From positions 1-45,972 of the forward strand of contig JAEZDS010000008.1 of NCBI GenBank assembly GCA_023433205.1: a DNA stretch of 45,972 nucleotides, read 5' to 3'. A program made the position numbers and the translations under genes. Positions 23,772-30,900 of this stretch are shown piece by piece. The notes under the pieces are model-generated. The model saw nothing but the letters and a program-made list of their open reading frames with translations, had not been told where the DNA came from and made no database searches. This stretch comes from Bacteroidota bacterium. GTDB lineage: Bacteria; Bacteroidota; Bacteroidia; B-17B0; Aurantibacillaceae. Position 1 is the first letter of the stretch, and every line of letters starts with the position of its first letter.

Positions 23772-24503
23772 ATGTTTGAGACCGTTGATATCAGCAGCAA
23801 GTTACGCAGCGTTCGCGCGAAAGAGCGGAACAGGGAAGAGGAGCTGGTTGCCGCCGCAAAAAAGATCCTGCACGACGACCTTTTTTCAAAACAGAAAGTC
23901 CTGGAGTACCTGGGTCACTACAGTAAAAGATTTGAGACACTTAACGAAGATACCATTGACAGCGCCGAGATCTTCACGGCTGCAGAGATTAAGACAATTG
24001 CCACAAGATACAGACTTAAGTTGCTGGAGCGCAACAAGTACCAGGCACCGCTACCACATGAAGCAGATCTGAGAGTAGCAGAACTTAACAGGCACCATAA
24101 AACAGAACTCAAACATTTTTATGTGCTTTCGTATCCTCAGGCTTTTAAGAAGAACGACCCCTCAGCTCCGGCCATCTTGTTTACAAAAACAAATCACGAT
24201 AACTTTTATCTTGTATCACTCTGGGGAAAGAAGCTTCCTTTTTTCAGGAAGTTGCTTTATTGGCCTATGCGCAATTTTGAGAACCTGCTTCTTACCATCA
24301 TTTGTTTTACCCTGCTTGTAACTCTTGTACTTCCTACAAAACTAATTACACTCGACGCCAAAGCCACATACTGGTGCGGCTATCGCGCAGCGGCCTTTAT
24401 GCATCTGCTGATCTTTAACGCTGGCATTACCACTTACATCACCTTTGCTTTTTCAGGAAATTTCAGCAGTACGGTCTGGAACCGCAAAAAGGACTTTGAT
24501 TAG
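23772..24503 (+). CDS. Conserved-looking hypothetical protein with two C-terminal membrane segments
   Basis: A 243-residue protein from ATG 23772 (MFETVDISSK); an earlier in-frame TTG at 23754 is less likely. Residues 1-120 are highly charged and probably helical (RAKERNREEELVAAAKK). A mixed domain follows (FYVLSYPQAFKK, NHDNFYLVSLWGKK). Two hydrophobic segments lie near the end (ENLLLTIICFTLLVTLVL and AAAFMHLLIFNAGITTYITF), with a basic C-terminus (NRKKDFD). Topology would place the charged part in the cytoplasm. No catalytic motif was recognised. It follows the polysaccharide cluster by about 50 bases and might be co-transcribed with it, but nothing links its function to sugars. Confidence 0.65.
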   Translation: MFETVDISSKLRSVRAKERNREEELVAAAKKILHDDLFSKQKVLEYLGHYSKRFETLNEDTIDSAEIFTAAEIKTIATRYRLKLLERNKYQAPLPHEADLRVAELNRHHKTELKHFYVLSYPQAFKKNDPSAPAILFTKTNHDNFYLVSLWGKKLPFFRKLLYWPMRNFENLLLTIICFTLLVTLVLPTKLITLDAKATYWCGYRAAAFMHLLIFNAGITTYITFAFSGNFSSTVWNRKKDFD

Positions 24504-24533
24504 TGAAAGTGATTGGCAATTAACTAAGCCCTG

Positions 24534-24821
24534 TTATTCTTTTGCCATCTTGACCTTGGGAATTGCTTCTTTACATGGCCCCCCTACATAAATTGCACCT
24601 GGAATTTTTTCACACTGTTCGGGAGTCATTTTTATACAAATCTTTTCACCGTCTGGGCAGATCCACAGGCAGGCGCCTGCTTCAGCTTTCTGGGAACTCA
24701 TTTTTTCAATAATGCGCAGGGCAGCTTTCAGGGCTGCCACTGCGTCATTATAGCTGTTCTTTTTTATGGGTCGCATACGTACTGCAGGTCCAAATGTGGG
24801 GTGTTCATAGTTTTCCTGCAA
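24534..24821 (-). CDS. Small cysteine-containing hypothetical protein
   Basis: A 95-residue protein without signal peptide. The first half is a probable helix (DAVAALKAALRIIEKM). The second half has five cysteines at residues 51, 55, 62, 70 and 83 in the arrangement CLWICPDGEKIC...MTPEQC...GGPC, which looks like a small metal-binding or knotted domain. Codon use is ordinary, and the coding frame is uninterrupted between the convergent gene at 24503 and the divergent lipoprotein gene at 24905, which supports a real gene. The family was not recognised. Confidence 0.55.
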   Translation of the reverse strand: MQENYEHPTFGPAVRMRPIKKNSYNDAVAALKAALRIIEKMSSQKAEAGACLWICPDGEKICIKMTPEQCEKIPGAIYVGGPCKEAIPKVKMAKE

Positions 24822-24904
24822 CGGGACTTTGTGCAGAAGGTCTACGGGATTAATCCCGGGGTGGTTTGTCAGAATTTATACCATTTTTGTCGCAAAACCC
24901 ACAC

Positions 24905-25789
24905 ATGAAAAAACGATGTTTTGTACACAGACCATTTTTAGCAGCGGGCACACTGCTTTTATTGGTTGCTGCCTGTTCGCAGCAGCGTGAACCGGATAAT
25001 GGCGCTACGCCGGAGATCACCGAAATGGCCATGGCAAACTGCATGTACCCGGCCTCTTCTGAACCAGCTATTGATCTTACCCCGCATGAAATGGATGAAG
25101 ACACGGGTAATTTCGAGATCAGCGAGTTTGCTGCGAATGTGCGGACAAGCGCGGGAGCCATCAGTTCAAGGTCTGTTAACATTATTGAGAATGATCATTT
25201 TTGCCTGCTAAGGGAAAGGGCTGAAGACATAGCCTCCGCTCAGAATTGCACCGCTTCGGTGGCAGCACTCAAAATTATATTTGGCCTTACCCCTGATCTT
25301 AAGAAAGTGGAACTTGTGTATCAGCCTGTGTCGCTTTGTTTAACTCAGCTAAGTGGCAACACCGCCACATTTTCGGTACAAGAGGGAAGCAGCCCGCAAT
25401 ACTACACTTACGACCCGGGTGGTTTCAGCTCAGGTGCAAACCTGGTGGCCGCCCAGCGTTACAGGGAGGCTAGCAGAATGAAGCACAGGACCGGTACGGC
25501 TTTCCGCTCCTTTGTGCAGGATACCAATGTTGTTTCTATTATTTTTTCTTTCCAGGAAATTGGCAAACTTATAGATGACAACAGCCAGGATAAAGTAGTT
25601 GTGTGGAATGCACTGACAAAAAAAGTCGTCAGCGCCGGTGACTCCTTACATTACCATACCTTATTAATGGGTGCTTCAGACCTTACGGGGCCGCAAAAAA
25701 TGCTGGGGGCTTTTACGCACAGGTTCGCAAACCTGGCACATCTCTGTCCGCCAAATTGTGTAACGCTGAATTTCAGAATGACTTATTAG
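24905..25789 (+). CDS. Lipoprotein of unknown function
   Basis: A 294-residue protein from ATG 24905 (MKKRCFVHRP); a longer frame reaching back to 24866 has a poorer start. The signal peptide is followed by a lipobox (LLVAACSQQ). The mature protein contains several cysteines (ANCMYP, HFCLLRE, AQNCTASV, VSLCLTQ, HLCPPNC) that could form disulfides. No known domain was identified. A segment such as YYTYDPGGFSSGANLVAAQRYREA may be a helical surface. It is divergent from the small cysteine protein at 24821, with 83 bases between them, and probably monocistronic. Confidence 0.7.
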   Translation: MKKRCFVHRPFLAAGTLLLLVAACSQQREPDNGATPEITEMAMANCMYPASSEPAIDLTPHEMDEDTGNFEISEFAANVRTSAGAISSRSVNIIENDHFCLLRERAEDIASAQNCTASVAALKIIFGLTPDLKKVELVYQPVSLCLTQLSGNTATFSVQEGSSPQYYTYDPGGFSSGANLVAAQRYREASRMKHRTGTAFRSFVQDTNVVSIIFSFQEIGKLIDDNSQDKVVVWNALTKKVVSAGDSLHYHTLLMGASDLTGPQKMLGAFTHRFANLAHLCPPNCVTLNFRMTY

Positions 25790-25810
25790 TTGTCAGAGTT
25801 ATTTGTTTGT

Positions 25811-25841
25811 TTTGGTTTTGGCAGATTCCCATTTATATTTA
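25811..25841 (+). promoter_or_regulatory. Candidate promoter of the sensory operon
   Basis: TTTG at 25811-25814 is followed after 19 bases by TATATTTA at 25834-25841, one base from the -7 consensus TAnnTTTG. Both position and spacing fit the Bacteroidota sigma factor; the ATG at 25858 follows within 17 bases. Confidence 0.45.
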
Positions 25842-25857
25842 GCATCTTGGCTTCAGG

Positions 25858-26505
25858 ATGCCGGACATCAAAAAGCTCATCATAGATCTGTCAACAACCC
25901 TGCTTGCGGCAGGTATAGGACTGGTGCTTTACCGGAACCTGCGTTCGTTCCACCGGTTGGTGCTCTGGCAGGTATTGTTGTACCTGGTTACAGATATTTT
26001 TGCAATAACTGTGCCTGTATATAATGTAATGGCATTTAATGTTCTAATTATAATGGAAACCGCCCTCCTTACCTGGGCCGGGGCATTGGTGCTAAAAACC
26101 GATATCAGGCCTCGCTGGTTTGTGTTCGCGTGGCTGCTTTTTTTTGCTGTTTACGTGTATGATCATTTGTTTACCGGCGGATTTTATTACCACGCCGCAA
26201 TAACCCAGGGTTTGCTGCTCACGGTGGTTTATCTGCTTGTGCTTTGGAAAGGTCTGCACCTGAGGGTGACTGATTACAATAAATGGTCGGTAAATCTGCT
26301 TGCGCTTGGCATGGTTTTGTACTACGCGTGCAGTGTTCCCTATCTCAGTCTCATGTTTAAAGTTCAGCGGGTTGATCCGGTACTTAACAGAACACTCTTC
26401 CAGTATATTATTGTATTGCTTGCCAGCCTTCGTTACCTTCTGATAGCCATCGCATTTGTTTTTGCAGGTCAGGGCCGGCTCACAAAAAATTATGGGCGGG
26501 CTTAA
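25858..26505 (+). CDS. Multi-pass membrane protein, candidate sensor input for the histidine kinase
   Basis: A 215-residue protein made mostly of hydrophobic helices, about seven of them, for example LIIDLSTTLLAAGIGLVLY, LVLWQVLLYLVTDIFAI, AITQGLLLTVVYLLVLW and IIVLLASLRYLLIAIAF. It has no large soluble domain. Its 3' end overlaps the histidine-kinase gene by 14 bases, and a response regulator follows, so it belongs to a three-gene operon. Membrane proteins of this shape often precede NarL-type kinases in Bacteroidota; a role in sensing or in modulating the kinase is inferred from position. No ligand site is recognisable. Confidence 0.7.
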   Translation: MPDIKKLIIDLSTTLLAAGIGLVLYRNLRSFHRLVLWQVLLYLVTDIFAITVPVYNVMAFNVLIIMETALLTWAGALVLKTDIRPRWFVFAWLLFFAVYVYDHLFTGGFYYHAAITQGLLLTVVYLLVLWKGLHLRVTDYNKWSVNLLALGMVLYYACSVPYLSLMFKVQRVDPVLNRTLFQYIIVLLASLRYLLIAIAFVFAGQGRLTKNYGRA

Positions 26506-27295
26506 CGGCGAAATCGATAATGATCTTCTGCTGGCCATTATAGCCAGTACACTTCTCATTCTGTTGCTGATTGCCGGCATAACTCTGGCATTTTTTATCA
26601 GCGGACGGCAGAAAATAAAACAGCGTATTGAACTGGCAGAGGCCAGGCTGGCTTTTGAGAAGGAACTGCGGGCGGTTGAAACGGAGGTCACCGAATCGGT
26701 AATGAGCCAGTTTGCGCAGGAGCTGCATGATAATATCGGACAGCTGCTTACAGGTCTTCATATACAGATCGAAAATCAGAAACTCGACCATCCGGAACTG
26801 GCCGACAGTTTTAAGCCGGCCGAAAGCTCAATAGTTGATATTGGCCAGCAGCTGCGCATGTTAAGCCGCACACTCAATAACGACTATCTTGGACATATAG
26901 GTTTGCTGGCAGCCATTCAGCTTGAGGTTAAAAGAATTGTTTTACTTAAACGTTTCGAGGTGTTTTATGAGCCGGCTACAGGCAATTCCAATCTCGAAAA
27001 AAATCAGGAGCTGATGGTGTTCAGGATCTTTCAGGAGATCATGCAGAACGCGTTAAAACATTCAAGGGCGAAAAATGTGCAGATCCATATTGTGAATCAC
27101 GGCAATAACTTCAGCCTTCAGGTAAAAGATGATGGCAAAGGTTTTGATCTGGATGCTGTCTTGCGCAGCGACCGTGCTTCTGGGTTACGCAATCTGATCA
27201 AACGCGCCGAGCTGGCCGCGCTCAACCTGCAGATGGAAAGTGCCGAAGGACGCGGAAGCTTGTTTTTGATCAAAAAAAAGTCCAACTTGGCCTGA
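26492..27295 (+). CDS. Sensor histidine kinase, NarL/DesK type
   Basis: A 267-residue kinase from ATG 26492 (MGGLNGEID); this start overlaps the upstream gene by 14 bases and is better than the in-frame upstream extension. One transmembrane helix lies at about 11-36, followed by a coiled-coil linker. The phosphoacceptor is His79 in AQELHDNIGQLLTG (HisKA_3). The ATPase domain shows Asn186 in EIMQNALKHS and the G-box DDGKGFD at about 213-219. It would autophosphorylate and pass the phosphate to the response regulator 13 bases downstream. There is no periplasmic sensor domain; the input probably comes from the multi-pass membrane protein encoded just upstream. Confidence 0.92.
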   Translation: MGGLNGEIDNDLLLAIIASTLLILLLIAGITLAFFISGRQKIKQRIELAEARLAFEKELRAVETEVTESVMSQFAQELHDNIGQLLTGLHIQIENQKLDHPELADSFKPAESSIVDIGQQLRMLSRTLNNDYLGHIGLLAAIQLEVKRIVLLKRFEVFYEPATGNSNLEKNQELMVFRIFQEIMQNALKHSRAKNVQIHIVNHGNNFSLQVKDDGKGFDLDAVLRSDRASGLRNLIKRAELAALNLQMESAEGRGSLFLIKKKSNLA

Positions 27296-27307
27296 CCTTC
27301 ACCAGGT

Positions 27308-27982
27308 ATGGAGAAAAAAAAGCGTATCGTACTTGTCGATGACCATGTGGTTGTGAGAAATGGTTTAAAGATCCTTATAGAAAAACTTGGTCCCTTTCAT
27401 GTGGCCGACGAATTCGATGATGGTGAAAGTTTTTTGCAGGCCCTGCCACTTAAACAGACCCCTGATCTGCTGCTGCTCGACCTAAGTTTGCCGGGAATAA
27501 ATGGCGACCAGGTGGTTGAAGAACTTAACCTGCGTAAAATTTCCCTGCCGATCCTGGTGTTAACGCTCAACCGCGATGAAAATATCATTGTAAAACTTTT
27601 CAGGAACGGTGTACGCGGTTACCTGCCAAAAGCCTGCAGCTCGGCAACTCTGAAAGCTGCCATCGAAGAGATCTTCCGTTGTGGTTATTACCACAATGAG
27701 TTTCTCACGCTGTCTTTGAAAAACACTACTCCTGATCAGCCAAAGACCGAACAACAAAAAATTCTTGCACAACTTACACCCCGCGAGCGGGAATTCCTGA
27801 AGCTGGTATGTCATGAAAAAGAATATACCTACGAGCAGATTGCTGATTTGATGTCGGTGCAGCACCGCACAGTGGATGGTTACAGGGAAGGCATTTTTGA
27901 AAAATTCGGCATCAAATCCAAGACCGGCCTGGTGTTATTTGTATTAAAACACAAGCTTTTTGAGCATTTGCAGGGTGCCTGA
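27308..27982 (+). CDS. Response regulator, NarL/FixJ family
   Basis: A 224-residue DNA-binding regulator. The receiver domain (about 1-120) has the acidic pair Asp11-Asp12, phosphoacceptor Asp58 in LLLDLSLPG, Thr86 and Lys108. The C-terminal LuxR-type helix-turn-helix begins at LTPREREFLKLV and includes EQIADLMSVQHRTVDGYREGIFEK, near residues 158-205. It is preceded by the kinase of the same operon. The target genes are not evident. In Bacteroidota, such pairs commonly respond to envelope or nutrient signals, but no specific signal can be assigned here. Confidence 0.93.
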   Translation: MEKKKRIVLVDDHVVVRNGLKILIEKLGPFHVADEFDDGESFLQALPLKQTPDLLLLDLSLPGINGDQVVEELNLRKISLPILVLTLNRDENIIVKLFRNGVRGYLPKACSSATLKAAIEEIFRCGYYHNEFLTLSLKNTTPDQPKTEQQKILAQLTPREREFLKLVCHEKEYTYEQIADLMSVQHRTVDGYREGIFEKFGIKSKTGLVLFVLKHKLFEHLQGA

Positions 27983-28336
27983 GAGAGGTGCGTGAGGGGC
28001 TATATTTATCCACTGGGCTGGGCCTTTTTTATTGCAAAGTCAGCTAAAACCTCTATAGAAGCCCGGAAAAACCGCATTTTGAGTCCAAAAACGGATCTGA
28101 ACAGTCCGTTCCGTAACCTGTTAGTAATTTCTTTGGCGGAAGTATAAAATTTGTTTGCTTTTTGTACCTTGGCAAAGCTATCGCGGCAAAAAACCAGATG
28201 CCCAAAAAGAACAACACAAAAAAAACATTTTGATTACCTGCCAACATAAAAAGGTAATAGGGCAACATATTGTTCCTGCGCAGCATTTTCTCTTATCTGA
28301 TCCGTTACTGTATTGTTTAACGTCAGCCGGTAACAA
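27983..28336. other. Intergenic stretch with weak features
   Basis: No convincing gene. AACGGA (28090-28095) and TCCGTT (28105-28110) form a small perfect hairpin. A near-consensus -7 box TACCTTGG (28165-28172) could drive the small gene at 28337 with a leader of about 160 bases, but its -33 spacing is poor. Otherwise nothing stands out. Confidence 0.4.
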
Positions 28337-28654
28337 ATGAGTAAGCTGCTGCAGCACGTTTTGAATCTTGTAAACTCCAGCGCTCAGGAGATGGGCATTG
28401 AAAGAGACCGCTGGCGATTCAGGATCGCGCCTGATCCGCGCCTGTTTATGGATGAACTTCAGGGCCGTGCCTTTTATTCTTTTTACGGAGAGAATCTTCA
28501 GGAACTCCGGCAATTACTTCACACCTTGCGCGACGATCATCACTTTGTTCTGCCGCACAATAATAAAATAGATGCCATGACCGGCAATTTTGTAATTATG
28601 TTCCTTGTGCCTGGTCCCGAAGGCCGTCGCCCCCTGCCAACAAGTTTGATTTGA
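28337..28654 (+). CDS. Small hypothetical protein
   Basis: A 105-residue soluble protein of unknown family, without signal or membrane segments. Two probable helices (SKLLQHVLNLVNSSAQEM and NLQELRQLLHTLRDDHHF) surround a mixed region (WRFRIAPDPRLFMDEL, RAFYSFYGE). The end, NFVIMFLVPGPEGRRPLP, could be a strand followed by a tail. Composition and codon use are ordinary for coding DNA in this window, and it is the only long frame there, so I think it real, but the evidence is limited. Confidence 0.45.
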   Translation: MSKLLQHVLNLVNSSAQEMGIERDRWRFRIAPDPRLFMDELQGRAFYSFYGENLQELRQLLHTLRDDHHFVLPHNNKIDAMTGNFVIMFLVPGPEGRRPLPTSLI

Positions 28655-29002
28655 AGAATTACTTTTGCCCTGCATTTATTGCTGTGCGCAATAATTCAAA
28701 TCAAAGACGGGGGGTTTAATGATGTCGTGGCTTTCACCAATTCGGATTTAACCGCAGTGTACTTTTGAAAGCTCCCACTTTTAACAGCTTCTTCTACGCG
28801 CAAATTGTTAAGACGCAAAGGGTACTAGTTTTTGCGCCTTTCATAATTGAGCGAAGCTCAATTTCCCCTGCGCCTTAACCATTATTTTTAATGCGTTGCG
28901 CCTTTGTGTGGTTTCTGCCCTCTAAGAGCCGGTCGCATTTCTTAGACAGAAACCGCATAGAAATTACCAAATCTCCTTTGTTTCGAAAGGGTTAGGGCCA
29001 GT
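28655..29002. repeat. Intergenic region with palindromic repeat-like units
   Basis: This 348-base gene-free stretch holds three palindromic or repeat units. ATTGAGC-GAA-GCTCAAT is at 28846-28862. GGTTTCTG (28910-28917) with TCTAAGA (28921-28927) pairs with TCTTAGA (28940-28946) and CAGAAACC (28947-28954), giving a 15-pair hairpin with a 3-base bulge. Scattered copies of GCGCCTTT and GCGCCTTAACC lie between. They sit between convergent genes and resemble the household palindromic repeats of Bacteroidota intergenic DNA. No T-run follows the hairpins. Confidence 0.55.
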
Positions 29003-29329
29003 TCAGAGTCCGTCGCCGATCACCTTTACTTTTACATTATTCAGCTGATCCTGTATCCTGAGCTGGCACGATAACCTTGAAGTCTCCGTAATGTTGGGCA
29101 ATGTATCAAGCATGGCGTATTCTTCATCACCAATCTCCGGTAAATTTTCATAACCTTCCAAAACCTGCACATGACAGGTGGCGCAAAGGGCCATTCCGCC
29201 GCAGGTTGCAGGAATATCGTAATCGTTGCCTTTTAAAAATTCCATGAGACTTAGTCCCATATCTGTTGGTGCAACCAAAGTGTTCACGCTCTGGTCGGAA
29301 TTCTGGATGTGTATGGTTATTTCGTTCAT
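29003..29329 (-). CDS. 2Fe-2S ferredoxin, adrenodoxin/ISC type
   Basis: A 108-residue electron carrier. The four iron-sulfur ligands are Cys43, Cys49 and Cys52 in CGGMALCATC, and Cys88 in RLSCQL. The spacing C-x5-C-x2-C is that of the adrenodoxin and Isc ferredoxins rather than plant-type photosynthetic ferredoxins (C-x4-C-x2-C). It ends near VKVKVIGDGL. It is soluble and cytoplasmic, and probably donates electrons in iron-sulfur assembly or to an oxygenase. It is transcribed in the same direction as the downstream-coordinate epimerase/J-domain genes, but 209 bases separate it from them, so it may have its own promoter. Confidence 0.93.
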   Translation of the reverse strand: MNEITIHIQNSDQSVNTLVAPTDMGLSLMEFLKGNDYDIPATCGGMALCATCHVQVLEGYENLPEIGDEEYAMLDTLPNITETSRLSCQLRIQDQLNNVKVKVIGDGL

Positions 29330-29538
29330 TGTGTGTTAGGGTCTGCTTAAAAAGTCCAGAGTGCATCAGGTGCGAGGAGGCGAGGCGAAGCTGTATACTT
29401 AATACTGCGAGCCGAAGCCAACGAAGCAGATGATGTGCTATGGGCTAACGAATAAATTATTCTCTTTTGATTAAGGATGTAAGTGTTTTTAATAGATGAT
29501 CAAGGGGTTATGAACCCAATTTAAAATATTTGTTATAT

Positions 29539-29979
29539 TCATCGTGCTTCAATTGGTGAGTGTTTTTCAGCAGACCCTATTTTCTCCTGGCATAGTTCAA
29601 CTAAAACTCCATTGGTGCTTTTAGGATGCAGAAAACAGATCAGTTTATTGTCGGCACCCTCCTTTGGCTCCTCATTCAGCAAGTCAAATCCTTCTTTTTT
29701 TAAACGGGCCATCTCCGCCCTGATATCATCAACATCGTAAGCAATGTGATGTATACCCTCTCCTTTTTTTTCGATAAATTTTGCGATGGCACTCTTTTCA
29801 TCAGAGGCCTCCAGCAATTCTATCTTGGTTTCGCCCAGCATAAAAAAAGAGGTGCTTACATGTTCACTCTCTACCTTTTCAAGTTTGTAGGCTGAACTGC
29901 CAAACAACTTTTCAAATAAGCTGTTGCTTTTTTTCAGGTCCTTTACGGCAATACCTATGTGTTCTATTTTTCTGATCAT
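29539..29979 (-). CDS. mce: Methylmalonyl-CoA epimerase
   Basis: A 146-residue VOC-fold enzyme that interconverts the R and S forms of methylmalonyl-CoA, linking propionate and odd-chain or branched-chain degradation to succinyl-CoA. The metal-binding pattern is visible: His7 in IEHIGIAV, a Glu in KIELLEA, the His of GIHHIAYDVDD and a C-terminal Glu in VLVELCQE. Length and motif order match bacterial Mce. Its ATG overlaps the stop of the J-domain gene (ATGA), so it is co-translated with a functionally unrelated protein. Methylmalonyl-CoA mutase is not within the window. Confidence 0.9.
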   Translation of the reverse strand: MIRKIEHIGIAVKDLKKSNSLFEKLFGSSAYKLEKVESEHVSTSFFMLGETKIELLEASDEKSAIAKFIEKKGEGIHHIAYDVDDIRAEMARLKKEGFDLLNEEPKEGADNKLICFLHPKSTNGVLVELCQEKIGSAEKHSPIEAR

Positions 29980-30884
29980 TGAGGCGTTTTAAAAAATTCT
30001 TTGGGGCCGGTTTTTACAAAGTTCTCGTTGATGCCCGGTAACAGGCTCAACTCGGCATTGTCGCCGGCCAGTAAGGAGGACAGACTTTTATAATACGCGG
30101 CCTTTCGTGTAAATCCTCCCATAATATTTACTTCCTTAAGTTTAAGCCTGTAATTAAAATCCTGACCGCAACAATATCTTATATCAAGGGCGGTTTTTGG
30201 CAACTGTGCCACTTCGGCAGAAAATCCTCCCTGTATAAAAAAGCTGCGGATAAAATCATTGTTACTGAAAATACAGATAATGGCGTCAAGACCCGTCATG
30301 TTTTTTATGACCAGTTTTTTATTGTGTACCGTGTCGAAATGCGGACTTCCAAAAACAAAATTATAAGGTGAATCACCAGGACGAAGTTCAGAAACGCTGC
30401 TGCTGCGCACCTCGCCGCTGTTTTTATGACGTTGTATTGTTGGTGAAGCCAACTTCATGATCATCACAAAAAGAAGGACTGCTATCGGCGTAGCGAATAA
30501 AATATACTTGTATTCATTGTATGCTCTTTTCTCACGCGCTTTTGCATTGTAGCTGGCTGTTTCTTTGGCGTACTTTCTGATATGTTCGTTGTAGTACTGC
30601 CTGCGTTTTAATTCCTTTTCATCAAATCGCCAGTTTTTTACGCCGCTTTCTGTTTGTCTGGATGTTGAATCTTTGTTCTCGAAACTTTTTAGTTTATAAT
30701 CGTAGGCGATCTTGTGCTGGTTGTTGCTGAGGGTTTCATATGCTTTTAGCACGCGCTCAAAAAACTCTTTGCCATTGGGGTTTTTATCGGGATGGTATTG
30801 TTTCGCAAGCTGCCTGAAAGCCGATTTGATTTCACTGTTTCCCGCATTTCTCGGCACACCTAATATTTTGTAGTAGTCGATCAA
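29976..30884 (-). CDS. J-domain (DnaJ-like) membrane protein
   Basis: A 302-residue protein. Residues 1-65 are a J domain (DYYKILGVPRNA at the start, the invariant HPD at residues 31-33 and KAYETLSNNQHKIAYD), which would stimulate a DnaK-type ATPase. It lacks the Gly/Phe-rich, zinc-finger and CTD regions of DnaJ proper. A transmembrane segment (YILFATPIAVLLFVMIMKLA) lies at about 128-147. The C-terminal ~150 residues (from about 150) contain strand-like patterns such as YNFVFGSPHFDTVHNKKLV and YKSLSSLLAGDNAEL and are of unknown fold. Chaperone recruitment to the membrane is a reasonable inference. It overlaps the epimerase gene. Confidence 0.85.
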   Translation of the reverse strand: MIDYYKILGVPRNAGNSEIKSAFRQLAKQYHPDKNPNGKEFFERVLKAYETLSNNQHKIAYDYKLKSFENKDSTSRQTESGVKNWRFDEKELKRRQYYNEHIRKYAKETASYNAKAREKRAYNEYKYILFATPIAVLLFVMIMKLASPTIQRHKNSGEVRSSSVSELRPGDSPYNFVFGSPHFDTVHNKKLVIKNMTGLDAIICIFSNNDFIRSFFIQGGFSAEVAQLPKTALDIRYCCGQDFNYRLKLKEVNIMGGFTRKAAYYKSLSSLLAGDNAELSLLPGINENFVKTGPKEFFKTPQ

Positions 30885-30900
30885 AAGAAAAGTAAAACCA

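Noticed and set aside
28053..28286. 77-residue minus-strand ORF with a hydrophobic stretch
   Set aside because: It covers the leader region of the gene at 28337 and has no conserved-looking motif; the frame seems incidental.
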